A DNA stretch of 23,184 bases from NCBI GenBank assembly GCA_021798635.1, contig JAJZGH010000044.1, positions 1-23,184 of the forward strand. The letters run 5' to 3'. Each line of letters begins with the position of its first letter. Within the stretch, counting starts at the first letter, position 1. The translations under genes and the position numbers were made by a program. Origin of the DNA: Planctomycetota bacterium (GTDB lineage Bacteria; Planctomycetota; Phycisphaerae; WQYP01). Below are positions 16,301 through 23,184 of this stretch, piece by piece. Below the pieces are notes generated by a model. It was not told the origin of the DNA and did not search any database. It saw nothing but the letters and a program-made list of their open reading frames with translations.

Positions 16301-17130
16301 CTGATGACAGCGTGGCCCATACAGAAGCGGTGAACCCCAACACCGAGGCCTTGAACGCCATGTTCAACCGTATCACGCAGCCCTATGCCCATGAGCAATT
16401 AACGCGCGTTGCCGCGGTCGCCAGCGTCAGTCGGCTTAAGTCCATGCGTAACAGCGACATTGACTCGCCCTCAATTATCATCGACGCGCCGCCGAGCGCA
16501 CAGTTGGAATTAACTGCGGATCATTCGGGCATAAAAGTCGGATTGATCATGCATCGTGTTGTTGAGTGGTTGGACTTTCAGCGCACCAGTGAGGATTTAT
16601 TGGGGGCCGCGTTAGCTGAACTGGTAACGCAGGGCCATTTAACGCCGGGGGAATTGGCGCTGGTCGATCAGCCGGCGCTGCGCTGGTTCTTCAGCAGCGA
16701 GTTGGGGCAACGCATGAGGCTAGCCGCGAAACAAGCCTCCCGTCATCACCAACTGCTGCGGGAATTAAGTTTTTTCTGGTCGCTGCCCGCGATGCAGGCG
16801 GCCGGCCTGAACCCGACTACCCTGACCGGTTCAGGTGTTGCACAACGCTCTGATTCCAATCCCGGCCCCGTAAAATCGCATACCGGAGGTCTGGATACCA
16901 TGCTGATTCGCGGCACCATTGACGCCTTATTAATTGAACCCGATACGCTGGAAATCATCGACTACAAAACCGATGCCGCCGCATTTATCCCCTCCCGTCT
17001 GCCCGCCTATCAGCAGCAAGTAAATTATTACGCCTCCGCCGCGGCCGACATCCTCAAAAACCCCGTCCACCGCACCTCGCTGGTATTTTTTTCCACCCGA
17101 CAAATTGTCTCCTGGACAGTGTCCCAGTAA
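13306..17130 (+). CDS. addA: ATP-dependent helicase/nuclease subunit A
   Basis: The UvrD-like motor and nuclease subunit of AddAB; it unwinds and trims broken DNA ends for RecA loading. 1274 residues. Superfamily 1 helicase motifs appear in order: Q-motif FTAAQ, Walker A AGAGSGKT (35-42), LTFTREAADEMR, ISTFHGFC, DEYQD (411-415), GDVLQSIYSFRG (from 446), MRENYRT, MSIHGSKGLEFPVVF (His822) and LLYVAMTRARDQLIL (near 899). The C-terminal nuclease has GTIDALL and IDYKTD with Asp1219 and Lys1221. An acidic linker near residues 545-570 (NADDEDNGSPADAND) and a low-complexity stretch near 960-1010 are probably lineage-specific insertions. ATG overlaps the addB stop, so expression is coupled. The gene ends 125 bases before a convergent methyltransferase; no terminator is evident in that gap. 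Confidence 0.95.
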   Translation: MNDPIHATNQTQTLSFTAAQRCAIAHRRGEMVVLAGAGSGKTATLARRCAELVTATPEGCNVRELLVLTFTREAADEMRSRIARVLRETADGQTAPDLFQHLHQQAASVDTAQISTFHGFCNWAAKTWFMFCRVDPRFTLLNEHESAMLQTDALQETARLFMASDHPQHNNFVEVFDLYAGASPAKLEMLIMPILRVMHTIVDPEAWCARAAGNGSAEIQEVLTTFIQQKARRSEELALMLAAGADEARLFQADGKKLMFSGLTEAAMAAKQSAEALDADGAAGWTKARNYLASVTFAAQIRLGDGDDKSQAEHFRDGMYKPLKEAFTQLRNELAGSDITQLQALETTSRKRVAAFLAFANAVQQQYQRAKKWRRQLDYSDLERTLLAGLSEPGNPLQALLHQRFRHILVDEYQDINPVQQRLIELLYRGEAGSRELMPGSLFGVGDVLQSIYSFRGSEPKILHDMAGHLTTAGQGDKIITMRENYRTVPALVDALNAIIAPMLQMVQQESPPTGINMAELAALYHGRKPPVPPCFPGIPVELHVLTASKNDPHANADDEDNGSPADANDAFNEMQADELEATRIGQLIVQMLQSSRKVGPELRPLELKDIAILLRAPGQRAPHYVRTLGAMGIFANAALTTGFFESSEVLEVLDILRVLDNPKQDIALVSVLIGPIGGCTMADLAYIRKNVPDSIPFHQAVTDFGQKNHTDAAAAALAGKITHTMAKLEQWRSAMRAETLVNALSRIMQEAGLLNQAAAMVGGRQRLANLRLLQQRAMEFSGFELQSLARFVNFFERLREERDLGEAAPPAGNAVRIMSIHGSKGLEFPVVFVAGLGTTFNKRDLQQQLLVDRDKGIGLKILDANGVLVQDSPGRRVLAEEKLGKLLQEEARLLYVAMTRARDQLILIGRMPESAVEKWSQIRLPDAAKKKERSPALKPANCPLAWLGPIFSQYANRQPANATGPLLALHVVPESTLNSPDTQRPHSPAPTDAAGNVTDDSVAHTEAVNPNTEALNAMFNRITQPYAHEQLTRVAAVASVSRLKSMRNSDIDSPSIIIDAPPSAQLELTADHSGIKVGLIMHRVVEWLDFQRTSEDLLGAALAELVTQGHLTPGELALVDQPALRWFFSSELGQRMRLAAKQASRHHQLLRELSFFWSLPAMQAAGLNPTTLTGSGVAQRSDSNPGPVKSHTGGLDTMLIRGTIDALLIEPDTLEIIDYKTDAAAFIPSRLPAYQQQVNYYASAAADILKNPVHRTSLVFFSTRQIVSWTVSQ

Positions 17131-17255
17131 ACGTCCACAAGGATTAGCTGCGTCCATTTGCGCCCGAGGCACCCAATAAAGCCGCTGTGAAAGCCATTAT
17201 CCCAGGTCGGAATTCCAGGCGATTATGTGCTCTAAAACCAAGGGCAATTTATGCC

Positions 17256-18800
17256 TCATGCACTCCAAAGAGCCAGCTTGCCGGCAGTGGTTGCTTTCTG
17301 TTTCCGCGCAGCGTTTGTCTTGCGCCGGCTTGATTCGCCAAAGAGACTGTCATAGGTTGCTTGCGTGCCGAGTTCACTCGCTAAAAGCCGAAGACTCAGC
17401 CGGGCCAGCAGGTCAACGGTAATAGGGCGTTTGGCATCCCAAAAGACATAGGAACTGAAAAACGCCCTTGCGATGTCGGAATTCAAAAGATCGACCAGGT
17501 AGTCTGCGGCAGCTTGTGTCGGGCATGGCAAAAAGTAGCAGGTGTCATCCAGAACAAACGGCTTCCCATCGGCGGAACCGATACTGACGAAATTAAGTTT
17601 CTTATAGAAGCCGGAAATGGCGACTTTCCATGGACTGAACGAATAATCGCCCACGCCAAAAATGGAAAACCTGGACTTGCCACGATAAATGGAACTTTTC
17701 CGGCGCTTGAATAAATCGGCGTGTGCTTGCAGATAATTCCAGGTCAGAGGGGCGTAGTCTTCGATGATGGAAGTGTCATCCCCGACTCGCCTTTGCGGTA
17801 CAAGCATCCAACGCCCGGAAAATTTCGCGCTGCCACCGGCGATTTCGGAGCTTTTGAGCATCGGAAACAGGTATGTATCTTCCAGGCTTACCAGTTCAGC
17901 AAGCCCGTTGCGATATTGACCATCGTGCCGACGCAACTCCATGACCCTGGAACAGTCGTGCTTAATGCCCGAACGCCAGGCGGGACAGTCGTCGCCCTCG
18001 AGATGGCGCCAGCGACGATGCATATCGAGGTCAGCGATGAGCGTGCCATCCTGATAGGCAAGCGTGCCGCTTGCCCCGTGCACTGTGAGGCCCGGGTAAA
18101 CCGTCGCCGTCTGATTCGTCGATTGAGAACCAAATTGGATCACCAGCAGGGACGCCTGCACTGCCGCGTTGAAGTGGTAATCAGCGTCTATTTTATAAAT
18201 GGCGGCGTGTTTGACACTCAGATCCAAGCTCCAACAGTGCGCAAGAATCTTGCGCGCAACAGCGGTTTTACAAAGCATGGCCAAAATGCCGGCACCGCGG
18301 TGAAGTTTTTCAACAATTCGAATCAACATTGATTCTGAAATATCAAAGTTAGCCTTGCCTGTTATGGCATCACAGCCGGTGCGATTTTGAAAATTACGCT
18401 TCACGGGCAGATTTTTACCGCCGAAGGTTCCCAGATGTGTATTGGTCACCCAGGGCGGATTACCCAGCACGAGCAGGGGGCGCGGAAGGGTATTGAAAAT
18501 ATTCGCCAGATCGGCCTGAAAAAAATCGCCCTCAATCAAGCGAACCTTTTGGTTATCTTTTCTTGGCTTAAGGGCTTCTGCGGCTTGCGCGATATGGCGA
18601 ACATTAATATCCATTCCCAATGCGTTGGTAACACTGGGGAACTGATCCAGCCCCGCAAACAGTAAATTCCCGCAGCCGCAGGTTGGCTCAAGTAATGACG
18701 CTGGTCGGATCCCTTGCTCTGCGAGCAACCTACACACCGTGCGGCTTAACCCAACTGGCGTTTGAAAGTCGCCGAACTCAACTATTTCTCTGGTTTTCAC
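17256..18800 (-). CDS. Type II N6-adenine DNA methyltransferase (R-M system)
   Basis: A 514-residue protein. The N-terminal domain is a gamma-type adenine methyltransferase: motif X-like FGDFQTP (9-15), SAM-binding motif I LLEPTCGCGNLL (36-47), acidic MDIN (63-66), GDFF (91-94) and catalytic NPPW (114-117). The roughly 350-residue remainder is a target-recognition region of the Eco57I-like methylase type, ending in a Lys/Arg-rich tail. It methylates adenine in the host recognition site to block the partner endonuclease encoded 13 bases upstream on the same strand. The start is GTG 18800 (MKTREIVEFG); the ribosome site is weak, so coupling to the upstream gene is likely. The recognition sequence cannot be inferred. 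Confidence 0.85.
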   Translation of the reverse strand: MKTREIVEFGDFQTPVGLSRTVCRLLAEQGIRPASLLEPTCGCGNLLFAGLDQFPSVTNALGMDINVRHIAQAAEALKPRKDNQKVRLIEGDFFQADLANIFNTLPRPLLVLGNPPWVTNTHLGTFGGKNLPVKRNFQNRTGCDAITGKANFDISESMLIRIVEKLHRGAGILAMLCKTAVARKILAHCWSLDLSVKHAAIYKIDADYHFNAAVQASLLVIQFGSQSTNQTATVYPGLTVHGASGTLAYQDGTLIADLDMHRRWRHLEGDDCPAWRSGIKHDCSRVMELRRHDGQYRNGLAELVSLEDTYLFPMLKSSEIAGGSAKFSGRWMLVPQRRVGDDTSIIEDYAPLTWNYLQAHADLFKRRKSSIYRGKSRFSIFGVGDYSFSPWKVAISGFYKKLNFVSIGSADGKPFVLDDTCYFLPCPTQAAADYLVDLLNSDIARAFFSSYVFWDAKRPITVDLLARLSLRLLASELGTQATYDSLFGESSRRKTNAARKQKATTAGKLALWSA

Positions 18801-18813
18801 GACCGCACACTCA

Positions 18814-19470
18814 CTAGCGAAGTTTTCTTATGCCCTCTACCTGTCCGGCTTTTTCTATTATACGGCTGTATTGTAATCGCCACTGGAGGGCGTTGGAAAT
18901 CGTCAGATATCCTTGGGCCGGTTTGTTTTTCAACAGTTCCTCGGCGATCTTTTTTGCTTCGATTTCATCCAAAGGCAAATTCTTGTCCCCCATAATTGCC
19001 ATCAGATCATCTTCATTTCCGTCGTTTTCCAGTGTCTGCCGTATCAAGCGGGTTATCTGATAGTCCCCTGTTCGACCGGCTTCCACATAAACCGTATGCA
19101 AAAGGTTCAATGTAGCGGTCCGCGCTTCCGGGATGTCCGTTTTAGCATACACAAACACCAGCAACCCGTATCCGAGGCCATAAATTTTCTGCCGAGCGGA
19201 TTTGAACGGGCAGGATGACTGGGGTTGCGTTATGGCCGTCACCTTCATATCGACGCCCAGATCCGGAAAATCAATGCCGGCCGCGGACTTGCCCTGAACA
19301 AAGGTGTATTTCATCTCGAGATAAGCCCGAAATTTATGCTCCAGATACGTCCCCACGGCTTTTCCATCTGTGACCCCATAAAGCGTTGGCTCGGGATGCG
19401 TGGACTCAATATCAGCAAAAATTGCGGCCTGCTCACATAGTATACTGGTAGTAAGGCTTGGCACCGGCAA
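18814..19470 (-). CDS. Type II restriction endonuclease, PD-(D/E)XK fold
   Basis: A protein of about 218 residues. TTG 19470 is chosen because AAGGAG lies eight bases upstream; TTG 19476 is only two bases from it. The core motif is FPDLGVDMK (P69, D70, D74, K76), a PD-x3-D-x-K catalytic site, preceded by a conserved-looking Glu in TYLEHKF. TQPQSSCPFKSARQKIYGLGYGLLVFVY follows and resembles, from memory, a group of stand-alone restriction endonucleases next to Eco57I-like methylases. The C-terminal half is helical. The gene runs directly into the methyltransferase gene. The order, nuclease first, means both share one promoter unless an internal one exists. The endonuclease call rests on fold motif plus neighbour. 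Confidence 0.78.
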   Translation of the reverse strand: MPVPSLTTSILCEQAAIFADIESTHPEPTLYGVTDGKAVGTYLEHKFRAYLEMKYTFVQGKSAAGIDFPDLGVDMKVTAITQPQSSCPFKSARQKIYGLGYGLLVFVYAKTDIPEARTATLNLLHTVYVEAGRTGDYQITRLIRQTLENDGNEDDLMAIMGDKNLPLDEIEAKKIAEELLKNKPAQGYLTISNALQWRLQYSRIIEKAGQVEGIRKLR

Positions 19471-19508
19471 CAGCAATACTCCTTAGTTCGACTAGATGTT
19501 GCAGCGCT

Positions 19509-19537
19509 ATTGTACCTCACTGGCAACTCATAAGGAA
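19509..19537 (-). promoter_or_regulatory. Candidate R-M operon promoter
   Basis: -10 TACAAT (19514-19509) with a poor -35 (TTCCTT, 19537-19532) at 17 bases. The start would lie about 30 bases before TTG 19470. Confidence 0.3.
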
Positions 19538-19625
19538 GACGCCTACCCGATAAATCCCCCTCCGCGCTGGCACGCTGTCGCTGGTTGCCGTATCTTAATT
19601 CGCTGTAGGAGTACTTGGAGTGGCT

Positions 19626-20921
19626 ATGACAACACATATTGGATTGCTGGGATGCGGAACGGTCGGAGCGACGGTGGCGGAGATGCTGCTGACCGAGAAA
19701 GCGCTGCTGGCCAAGCGATCCGGACAGTCGCTGGCTTTGAAGCGGATTTTAATTCGGGATACCGCTAAAACCCGAAATAACAAAATTCCGGCGAATTTAT
19801 TTACCACCAATCCGGATGATATTCTCAATGATCCGGACATTCAGATTGTCGTGGAAGTCATGGGCGGCGTTGAACCGGCGAAAGCGTTCTCCCTGCGGGC
19901 TGTTAAATCCGGGAAGTTACTGGTAACCGCCAATAAGCATCTGCTGGCGCTGCATGGGACGGAAATATTTCGCGCCGCGGCTAAAGCCAACTCCTGCGTC
20001 TGCTTTGAAGCTTCCTGCGGCGGAGCTATTCCCATTGTTCTGGCACTGACTCGCGGGTTGATCGCCAATGAAATTGATCAGGTCGTCGGAATTGTCAATG
20101 GGACATGCAATTACATTTTAAGTGAAATGAGTTCCGCCGGTAAAAGCTACAGCACCGCCTTAGCCGAAGCCCAGGCCGCCGGCTTTGCCGAGCCTGATCC
20201 GACACTGGATGTCACCGGCGGAGATAGTGCTCATAAACTGGCCATTCTGGCGTCGCTGGCGTTCGGGACGCATGTGCCATTTGACCAGATTCATGTCAGC
20301 GGAATAAATACCATTGACGATATGGATTTGCGCTATGGCCTGGAATTGGGCTACGTATGCAAACTCCTGGCGATCGCGGAAAAACACGGCCATGGCATTT
20401 CCCTGCGGGTACACCCTTCGTTTGTTCCGCAGAAACATCTGCTGGCCAATGTGAATGGGTCATTTAATGCCATTGCCGTCGTCGGCCATGCCAGCGGCCA
20501 GACCATTCATTATGGTCGCGGAGCCGGAGGAAAGCCCACGGCCAGCGCCATCATCGCAGACATTGTGGAAGCGGCCATGGGAACCGCCCCACTGCTTTTC
20601 AAGCAACTGCCGCTGCTGACACGGCGCAGTACCGCCGGCGTTATTCCAATTCAAGATGTGTCATCCCGGCATTATTTAAGGATGATGGTACAGGATAAAC
20701 CGGGAATGCTGCATCAGATTACCGGCATACTTGGTAAGCTGGGCATTTCCTTGGCCGCGATGGTGCAACATGAAGCCCACGAGGATCAATTTGTGCCCCT
20801 GGTAATTATGACGCATGAAGCACCGGACGGCAAAGTGACCGAGGCTACCGCCAAAATTGACCGCCTGCGCGGCATACGCGGCCAGACCCGGCACATTCGG
20901 GTCATCGATCCGCCGCCGTGA
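19626..20921 (+). CDS. hom: Homoserine dehydrogenase
   Basis: NAD(P)H-dependent reduction of aspartate semialdehyde to homoserine, the branch point to threonine and methionine. From ATG 19626 it has 431 residues. The N-terminal Rossmann motif is GLLGCGTVG, and VTANKHLLALHG, CGGAIPIV, GIVNGTCNYILSEM and GFAEPDPTLDVTGGDSAHKLAILA carry the family's substrate and catalytic residues. A C-terminal ACT domain (from about LRMMVQDKPGMLHQITGILGKLGISLA) suggests allosteric feedback, usually by threonine. GGAG at 19617-19620 sets ATG 19626. A GTG at 19620 with AGGAG at 19607-19611 is a possible second start that adds two residues. It is divergent from the R-M pair and 78 bases before an ApgM-like gene in the same direction. 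Confidence 0.96.
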   Translation: MTTHIGLLGCGTVGATVAEMLLTEKALLAKRSGQSLALKRILIRDTAKTRNNKIPANLFTTNPDDILNDPDIQIVVEVMGGVEPAKAFSLRAVKSGKLLVTANKHLLALHGTEIFRAAAKANSCVCFEASCGGAIPIVLALTRGLIANEIDQVVGIVNGTCNYILSEMSSAGKSYSTALAEAQAAGFAEPDPTLDVTGGDSAHKLAILASLAFGTHVPFDQIHVSGINTIDDMDLRYGLELGYVCKLLAIAEKHGHGISLRVHPSFVPQKHLLANVNGSFNAIAVVGHASGQTIHYGRGAGGKPTASAIIADIVEAAMGTAPLLFKQLPLLTRRSTAGVIPIQDVSSRHYLRMMVQDKPGMLHQITGILGKLGISLAAMVQHEAHEDQFVPLVIMTHEAPDGKVTEATAKIDRLRGIRGQTRHIRVIDPPP

Positions 20922-20999
20922 GCCGTTGCGGATCGCCTCATCGCACGGGTCGCCGTGTTAGAATATTGTTGATAGGAATTAGGAATCGAAAGCAACACC

Positions 21000-22190
21000 A
21001 TGAAATATGCCATTATCATTCCCGACGGAGCTGCCGACGCCCCGATTGCCGAACTGGGCAATAAAACGCCCCTGGAAGTTGCCTGTAAACCCAATATGGA
21101 CGCAGCCGCCCGCAACGGTCGCATTGGTACGGTTCGCACCACACCGCCGGATTTCAGCCCGGGCAGCGACGTTTGCACGCTATGCCTTCTGGGGTATGAC
21201 CCGGCACAATATCATCCCGGCCGTGCTCCGCTGGAGGCGGCGGCAATGGGCCTGAAACTCAACGCCTCAAACTGGGTTATGCGGTGCAACTTCGTCACCA
21301 TTATTGATGGAAAAATGGTGGATCATTCCGCCGGACATATCAAAGACAACGAAGGCCGCACGCTTTTGCAGGCGGTCACAGACGCCGTAGGAAGCGCCAG
21401 CGGAGTGACGTTTCACCCGGGCGTAAGTTATCGCAATTTAATGACGCTGGCCGGCACGGATTTAAGCAAAGTAAAGACCACCCCCCCCCATGATATTCCC
21501 GATCAGCCGATTAAAAGCCATTTACCGCGCGGAGCCGGTGCAGAGCCGTTACTGGATATCATGAATAAGGCCCGCGCGGTGCTCAAGGACCATGAAGTAA
21601 ATCTGGTGCGGCGACAATTCGGCGAAAATCAGGCCACGGATATCTGGCTGTGGGGCCAGGGGCGACCTCGGCATATTCCAAGCTTTAAGGAACGTTTCGG
21701 CGTTTCAGGTGCCATGATTACCGCTGTGGATTTGCTGCGCGGAATTGCCAACCTGCTGGGCTGGAAAAATATTGATGTGCCCGGCATTACCAGCTATCAC
21801 GATACCGATTACGCCGCCCAGGGGAAATACACGTGCGACGCCCTGGACAATTTTGATCTGGTCTGCTGCCATGTGGAAGCACCGGATGAAGCCAGCCATC
21901 AGGCGGACTTCACCACGAAAATCAAAAGCATTGAAGCCATTGACGAACATGTTGTCGGCCCGGTGCTCAAGAAATTAAAGACCTTTGATCAATGGCGATT
22001 GCTGATCATGCCCGACCATGCCACCCAATGCGCCACGCGCAAGCACCACGAAGCTCCGGTACCTTTTCTCATCACCGGTTCACAGGGAAAAAGCAGCATC
22101 GCACGGGCCTACACCGAACAGGCCGCCATGGAAAGCGACCTGCACATCGAAGCCGGCTACGAACTGATGTCGTATTTTTTAACGAAATGA
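21000..22190 (+). CDS. ApgM-like phosphoglycerate mutase family protein, putative alternative homoserine kinase
   Basis: A 396-residue alkaline-phosphatase-superfamily protein of the archaeal-type cofactor-independent mutase group. It starts MKYAIIIPDGAAD with metal ligand Asp9. The nucleophile Ser56 lies in PGSDVCTLCLLGYDP, and HPGRAPLEAAAMG follows. Late metal ligands sit in CHVEAPDEASHQAD and IMPDHATQCATRKHHEAPVPF. Two roles are known or proposed for this family: 2,3-phosphoglycerate interconversion in glycolysis, and an alternative homoserine kinase in genomes lacking ThrB. Its position directly after hom favours the second. AGGA lies about 15 bases before ATG 21000. The two genes are probably cotranscribed. 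I left the symbol empty because the reaction is not settled by the sequence. Confidence 0.88.
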   Translation: MKYAIIIPDGAADAPIAELGNKTPLEVACKPNMDAAARNGRIGTVRTTPPDFSPGSDVCTLCLLGYDPAQYHPGRAPLEAAAMGLKLNASNWVMRCNFVTIIDGKMVDHSAGHIKDNEGRTLLQAVTDAVGSASGVTFHPGVSYRNLMTLAGTDLSKVKTTPPHDIPDQPIKSHLPRGAGAEPLLDIMNKARAVLKDHEVNLVRRQFGENQATDIWLWGQGRPRHIPSFKERFGVSGAMITAVDLLRGIANLLGWKNIDVPGITSYHDTDYAAQGKYTCDALDNFDLVCCHVEAPDEASHQADFTTKIKSIEAIDEHVVGPVLKKLKTFDQWRLLIMPDHATQCATRKHHEAPVPFLITGSQGKSSIARAYTEQAAMESDLHIEAGYELMSYFLTK

Positions 22191-22243
22191 GGCGGGGGCA
22201 ATGATCAATGGACAACGCCACCTTTTCGTGATTCCACGTGTTT

Positions 22244-22516
22244 TTACCAGTAGCCGAATCCGCAGATACACATGACCAGCCTAAAAGCAGAATACACCAA
22301 GAGTAGGTAACCGGTTACCTTCAAGGACCGCCCTTTTTTGTCCGGTCCAGCGCAGGGAATCGCCCTCCTCGGCCAAATTCCGTAGCCGTAGGAAAGGAAA
22401 AAGGCGCACCCTAGCAGCAAGAACACAAAATCCTCGTTCCACGGCCCTCCAGAGAGTTCCGGGCCAACCGCAATAGAACGGGAAAATGTTGCAAATACGT
22501 GATGTGTCAAATACAA
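22244..22516 (-). CDS. Small hypothetical membrane protein
   Basis: A 90-residue reading frame with two clear hydrophobic helices (about residues 29-47, DFVFLLLGCAFFLSYGYGIW, and 69-87, GYLLLVYSAFRLVMCICGF). They are joined by a short basic loop (RRAIPCAGPDKKGRSLK), a typical two-pass layout. It starts at TTG 22516 with no strong ribosome site and overlaps the upstream ORF by ten bases, so coupling is possible. No family is recognised. The amphipathic pattern and charged loop make it more credible than the shadow frames around it. Confidence 0.5.
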   Translation of the reverse strand: MYLTHHVFATFSRSIAVGPELSGGPWNEDFVFLLLGCAFFLSYGYGIWPRRAIPCAGPDKKGRSLKVTGYLLLVYSAFRLVMCICGFGYW

Positions 22517-22818
22517 GGTGCCACCATTTCCGTTTTCAAAATAAATAATCCCCTTCTCGCTTTCCCCTTAAGCCCCCCGCGAGGCTTTTCCCCCTGGAGT
22601 TTCAGAAAAACGGATGTTTCCAGTCTGCCTCGCCTTCTGCCTTTTCGGTCGGTCTCCCTCTTCAGGTGGCCCATGTAAGGCTCGATGGTATCCATGGCAA
22701 CCGCGCCGCTGACAATCGCGGAACGCTTTCGGCTACGGAGAGCATGGCTTTCAGCCATTTTCTCCAGCAGAGCCAAGATGGGCGTTTGCGCACCGAAAGG
22801 GGTTTTTTCAACCGTCAT
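22507..22818 (-). CDS. Small hypothetical basic protein
   Basis: A 103-residue frame from ATG 22818, with AGGG six to nine bases upstream. It is strongly basic in the middle and end (KRETDRKGRRRGRLE, KARRG), with no recognised domain or membrane segment. It overlaps the start of the small membrane protein gene. The neighbourhood has few other features, so it could be real or a chance frame in repeat-rich DNA; no protein family supports it. Confidence 0.3.
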   Translation of the reverse strand: MTVEKTPFGAQTPILALLEKMAESHALRSRKRSAIVSGAVAMDTIEPYMGHLKRETDRKGRRRGRLETSVFLKLQGEKPRGGLKGKARRGLFILKTEMVAPCI

Positions 22819-22884
22819 AATTTGCCCTACTGTTCACCTGTCTAAATTCGGCTCTATCGGGCCTTTGGCAAAAATGGCTTGAAC

Positions 22885-22977
22885 AGTAGAAAGTAGAGCA
22901 GTAGACCGCAGGAGGGGTTTATTCGCTCCGGCGACAGCCACTCTTACGTTCCATCCTTATGTGCTCTACTTTCAACT
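22885..22977. repeat. Palindromic repeat unit A
   Basis: Left arm 22885-22900 (AGTAGAAAGTAGAGCA) pairs with right arm 22962-22977 (TGCTCTACTTTCAACT), 15 of 16 positions, around a loop of about 60 bases. The loop shares GTAGACCGCAGGA and GCGACAGCC with unit B. A TCGGGCC partial motif lies just before it at 22857. Confidence 0.7.
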
Positions 22978-23002
22978 CTCTAAATTCTGTCGGGCCTTGA
23001 GC

Positions 23003-23094
23003 AGTAGAGAGTAGAGCAGTAGACCGCAGGATGGCCTTTTGTTTCGGCGACAGCCTCTCTTTTGTGCCAGCCGAATTTTGCTCTACTTTCTACT
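23003..23094. repeat. Palindromic repeat unit B
   Basis: Left arm 23003-23018 (AGTAGAGAGTAGAGCA) and right arm 23079-23094 (TGCTCTACTTTCTACT) form a second large hairpin (14 of 16 positions). It lies about 118 bases from unit A and shares its arms and parts of its loop. The right arm pairs perfectly with the left arm of unit A. A TCGGGCC motif precedes it at 22990. Confidence 0.7.
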
Positions 23095-23112
23095 CTCTCC
23101 CTTCTCTGCTCT

Positions 23113-23131
23113 ATCGGGCCTTCGGCCCGAT
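23113..23131 (-). terminator. GC-rich hairpin directly after tRNA-Arg
   Basis: ATCGGGCC (23113-23120) and GGCCCGAT (23124-23131) form an eight-bp stem with a TTC loop, touching the tRNA discriminator base. It may end tRNA transcription, although no T-run follows on the minus strand. Confidence 0.4.
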
Positions 23132-23184
23132 GCGCCCGACAGGGATCGAACCTGTGACCTGCGGTTTAGGAAACCACCGCTCTA
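23131..23184 (-). tRNA. tRNA-Arg (anticodon CCT), 5' partial
   Basis: Read on the minus strand, the window edge cuts the D arm, leaving TAGAGC. Then come G26, anticodon stem GTGGT/ACCGC, loop TTCCTAA with anticodon CCT (decodes AGG), variable loop AGGTC, T arm ACAGG-TTCGATC-CCTGT, acceptor strand CGGGCGC and discriminator A at 23131. CCA is not encoded. All stems pair (one U-G). The 5' acceptor strand lies beyond the window. Confidence 0.92.

Noticed and set aside
22893..22912. tRNA fragment in the repeat loop (TAGAGC ... ACCGCAGG resembles the tRNA-Arg)
   Set aside because: Shared short words only; no complete cloverleaf or anticodon stem can be drawn.
22885..23094. CRISPR array
   Set aside because: Only two long, imperfect palindromic units without uniform short repeats and unique spacers; no cas gene in the window.

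Overview
The window is about 23 kb of bacterial chromosome with moderately high G+C. It most resembles a planctomycete of the Phycisphaerae type. That placement is inferred from PEP-CTERM surface proteins with a degenerate dockerin-like module, a PhoD-like phosphatase homologue, AddAB rather than RecBCD, and a split three-subunit transhydrogenase. Verrucomicrobia remain an alternative. No phage or transposase gene is visible.

Layout. Bases 2-1332 hold two tandem PEP-CTERM genes on the plus strand that share a duplicated 371-bp block; the first is cut by the window edge. Bases 1333-1793 are a gene-poor stretch with inverted and direct repeats and a good sigma-70-type promoter. This promoter drives a short-chain dehydrogenase and then an exported PhoD-like protein whose metal-binding motifs look degraded. 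A hairpin closes this plus-strand block and faces a minus-strand block (4241-9511). The minus block holds the proton-translocating NAD(P) transhydrogenase genes (pntAA-pntAB-pntB order in transcription), a YkuE-like metallophosphoesterase, a VOC/glyoxalase-fold protein and endonuclease III (nth).

Divergent from nth is a 7.4-kb pair with overlapping stop and start, addB-addA, encoding the double-strand-break resection helicase-nuclease. A compact minus-strand restriction-modification pair (PD-(D/E)XK endonuclease, then a gamma-type adenine methyltransferase) lies between addA and a plus-strand threonine-branch pair: homoserine dehydrogenase, then an ApgM-like protein of the group proposed to act as an alternative homoserine kinase. 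The last 1 kb is sparse. It has two small uncharacterised minus-strand ORFs, two tandem palindromic repeat units about 118 bp apart, a GC hairpin and the 3' part of a tRNA-Arg(CCT) running off the right edge.

The main functional themes are redox balance (Pnt), DNA repair (Nth, AddAB), defence (R-M) and amino-acid synthesis (Hom plus putative kinase). The least ordinary items are the PhoD-like protein lacking expected catalytic residues, the indel-free PEP-CTERM duplication, and the tandem palindromic repeats beside the tRNA. I did not find a clear, wholly new multi-gene system. All calls come from reading the sequence without database searches.
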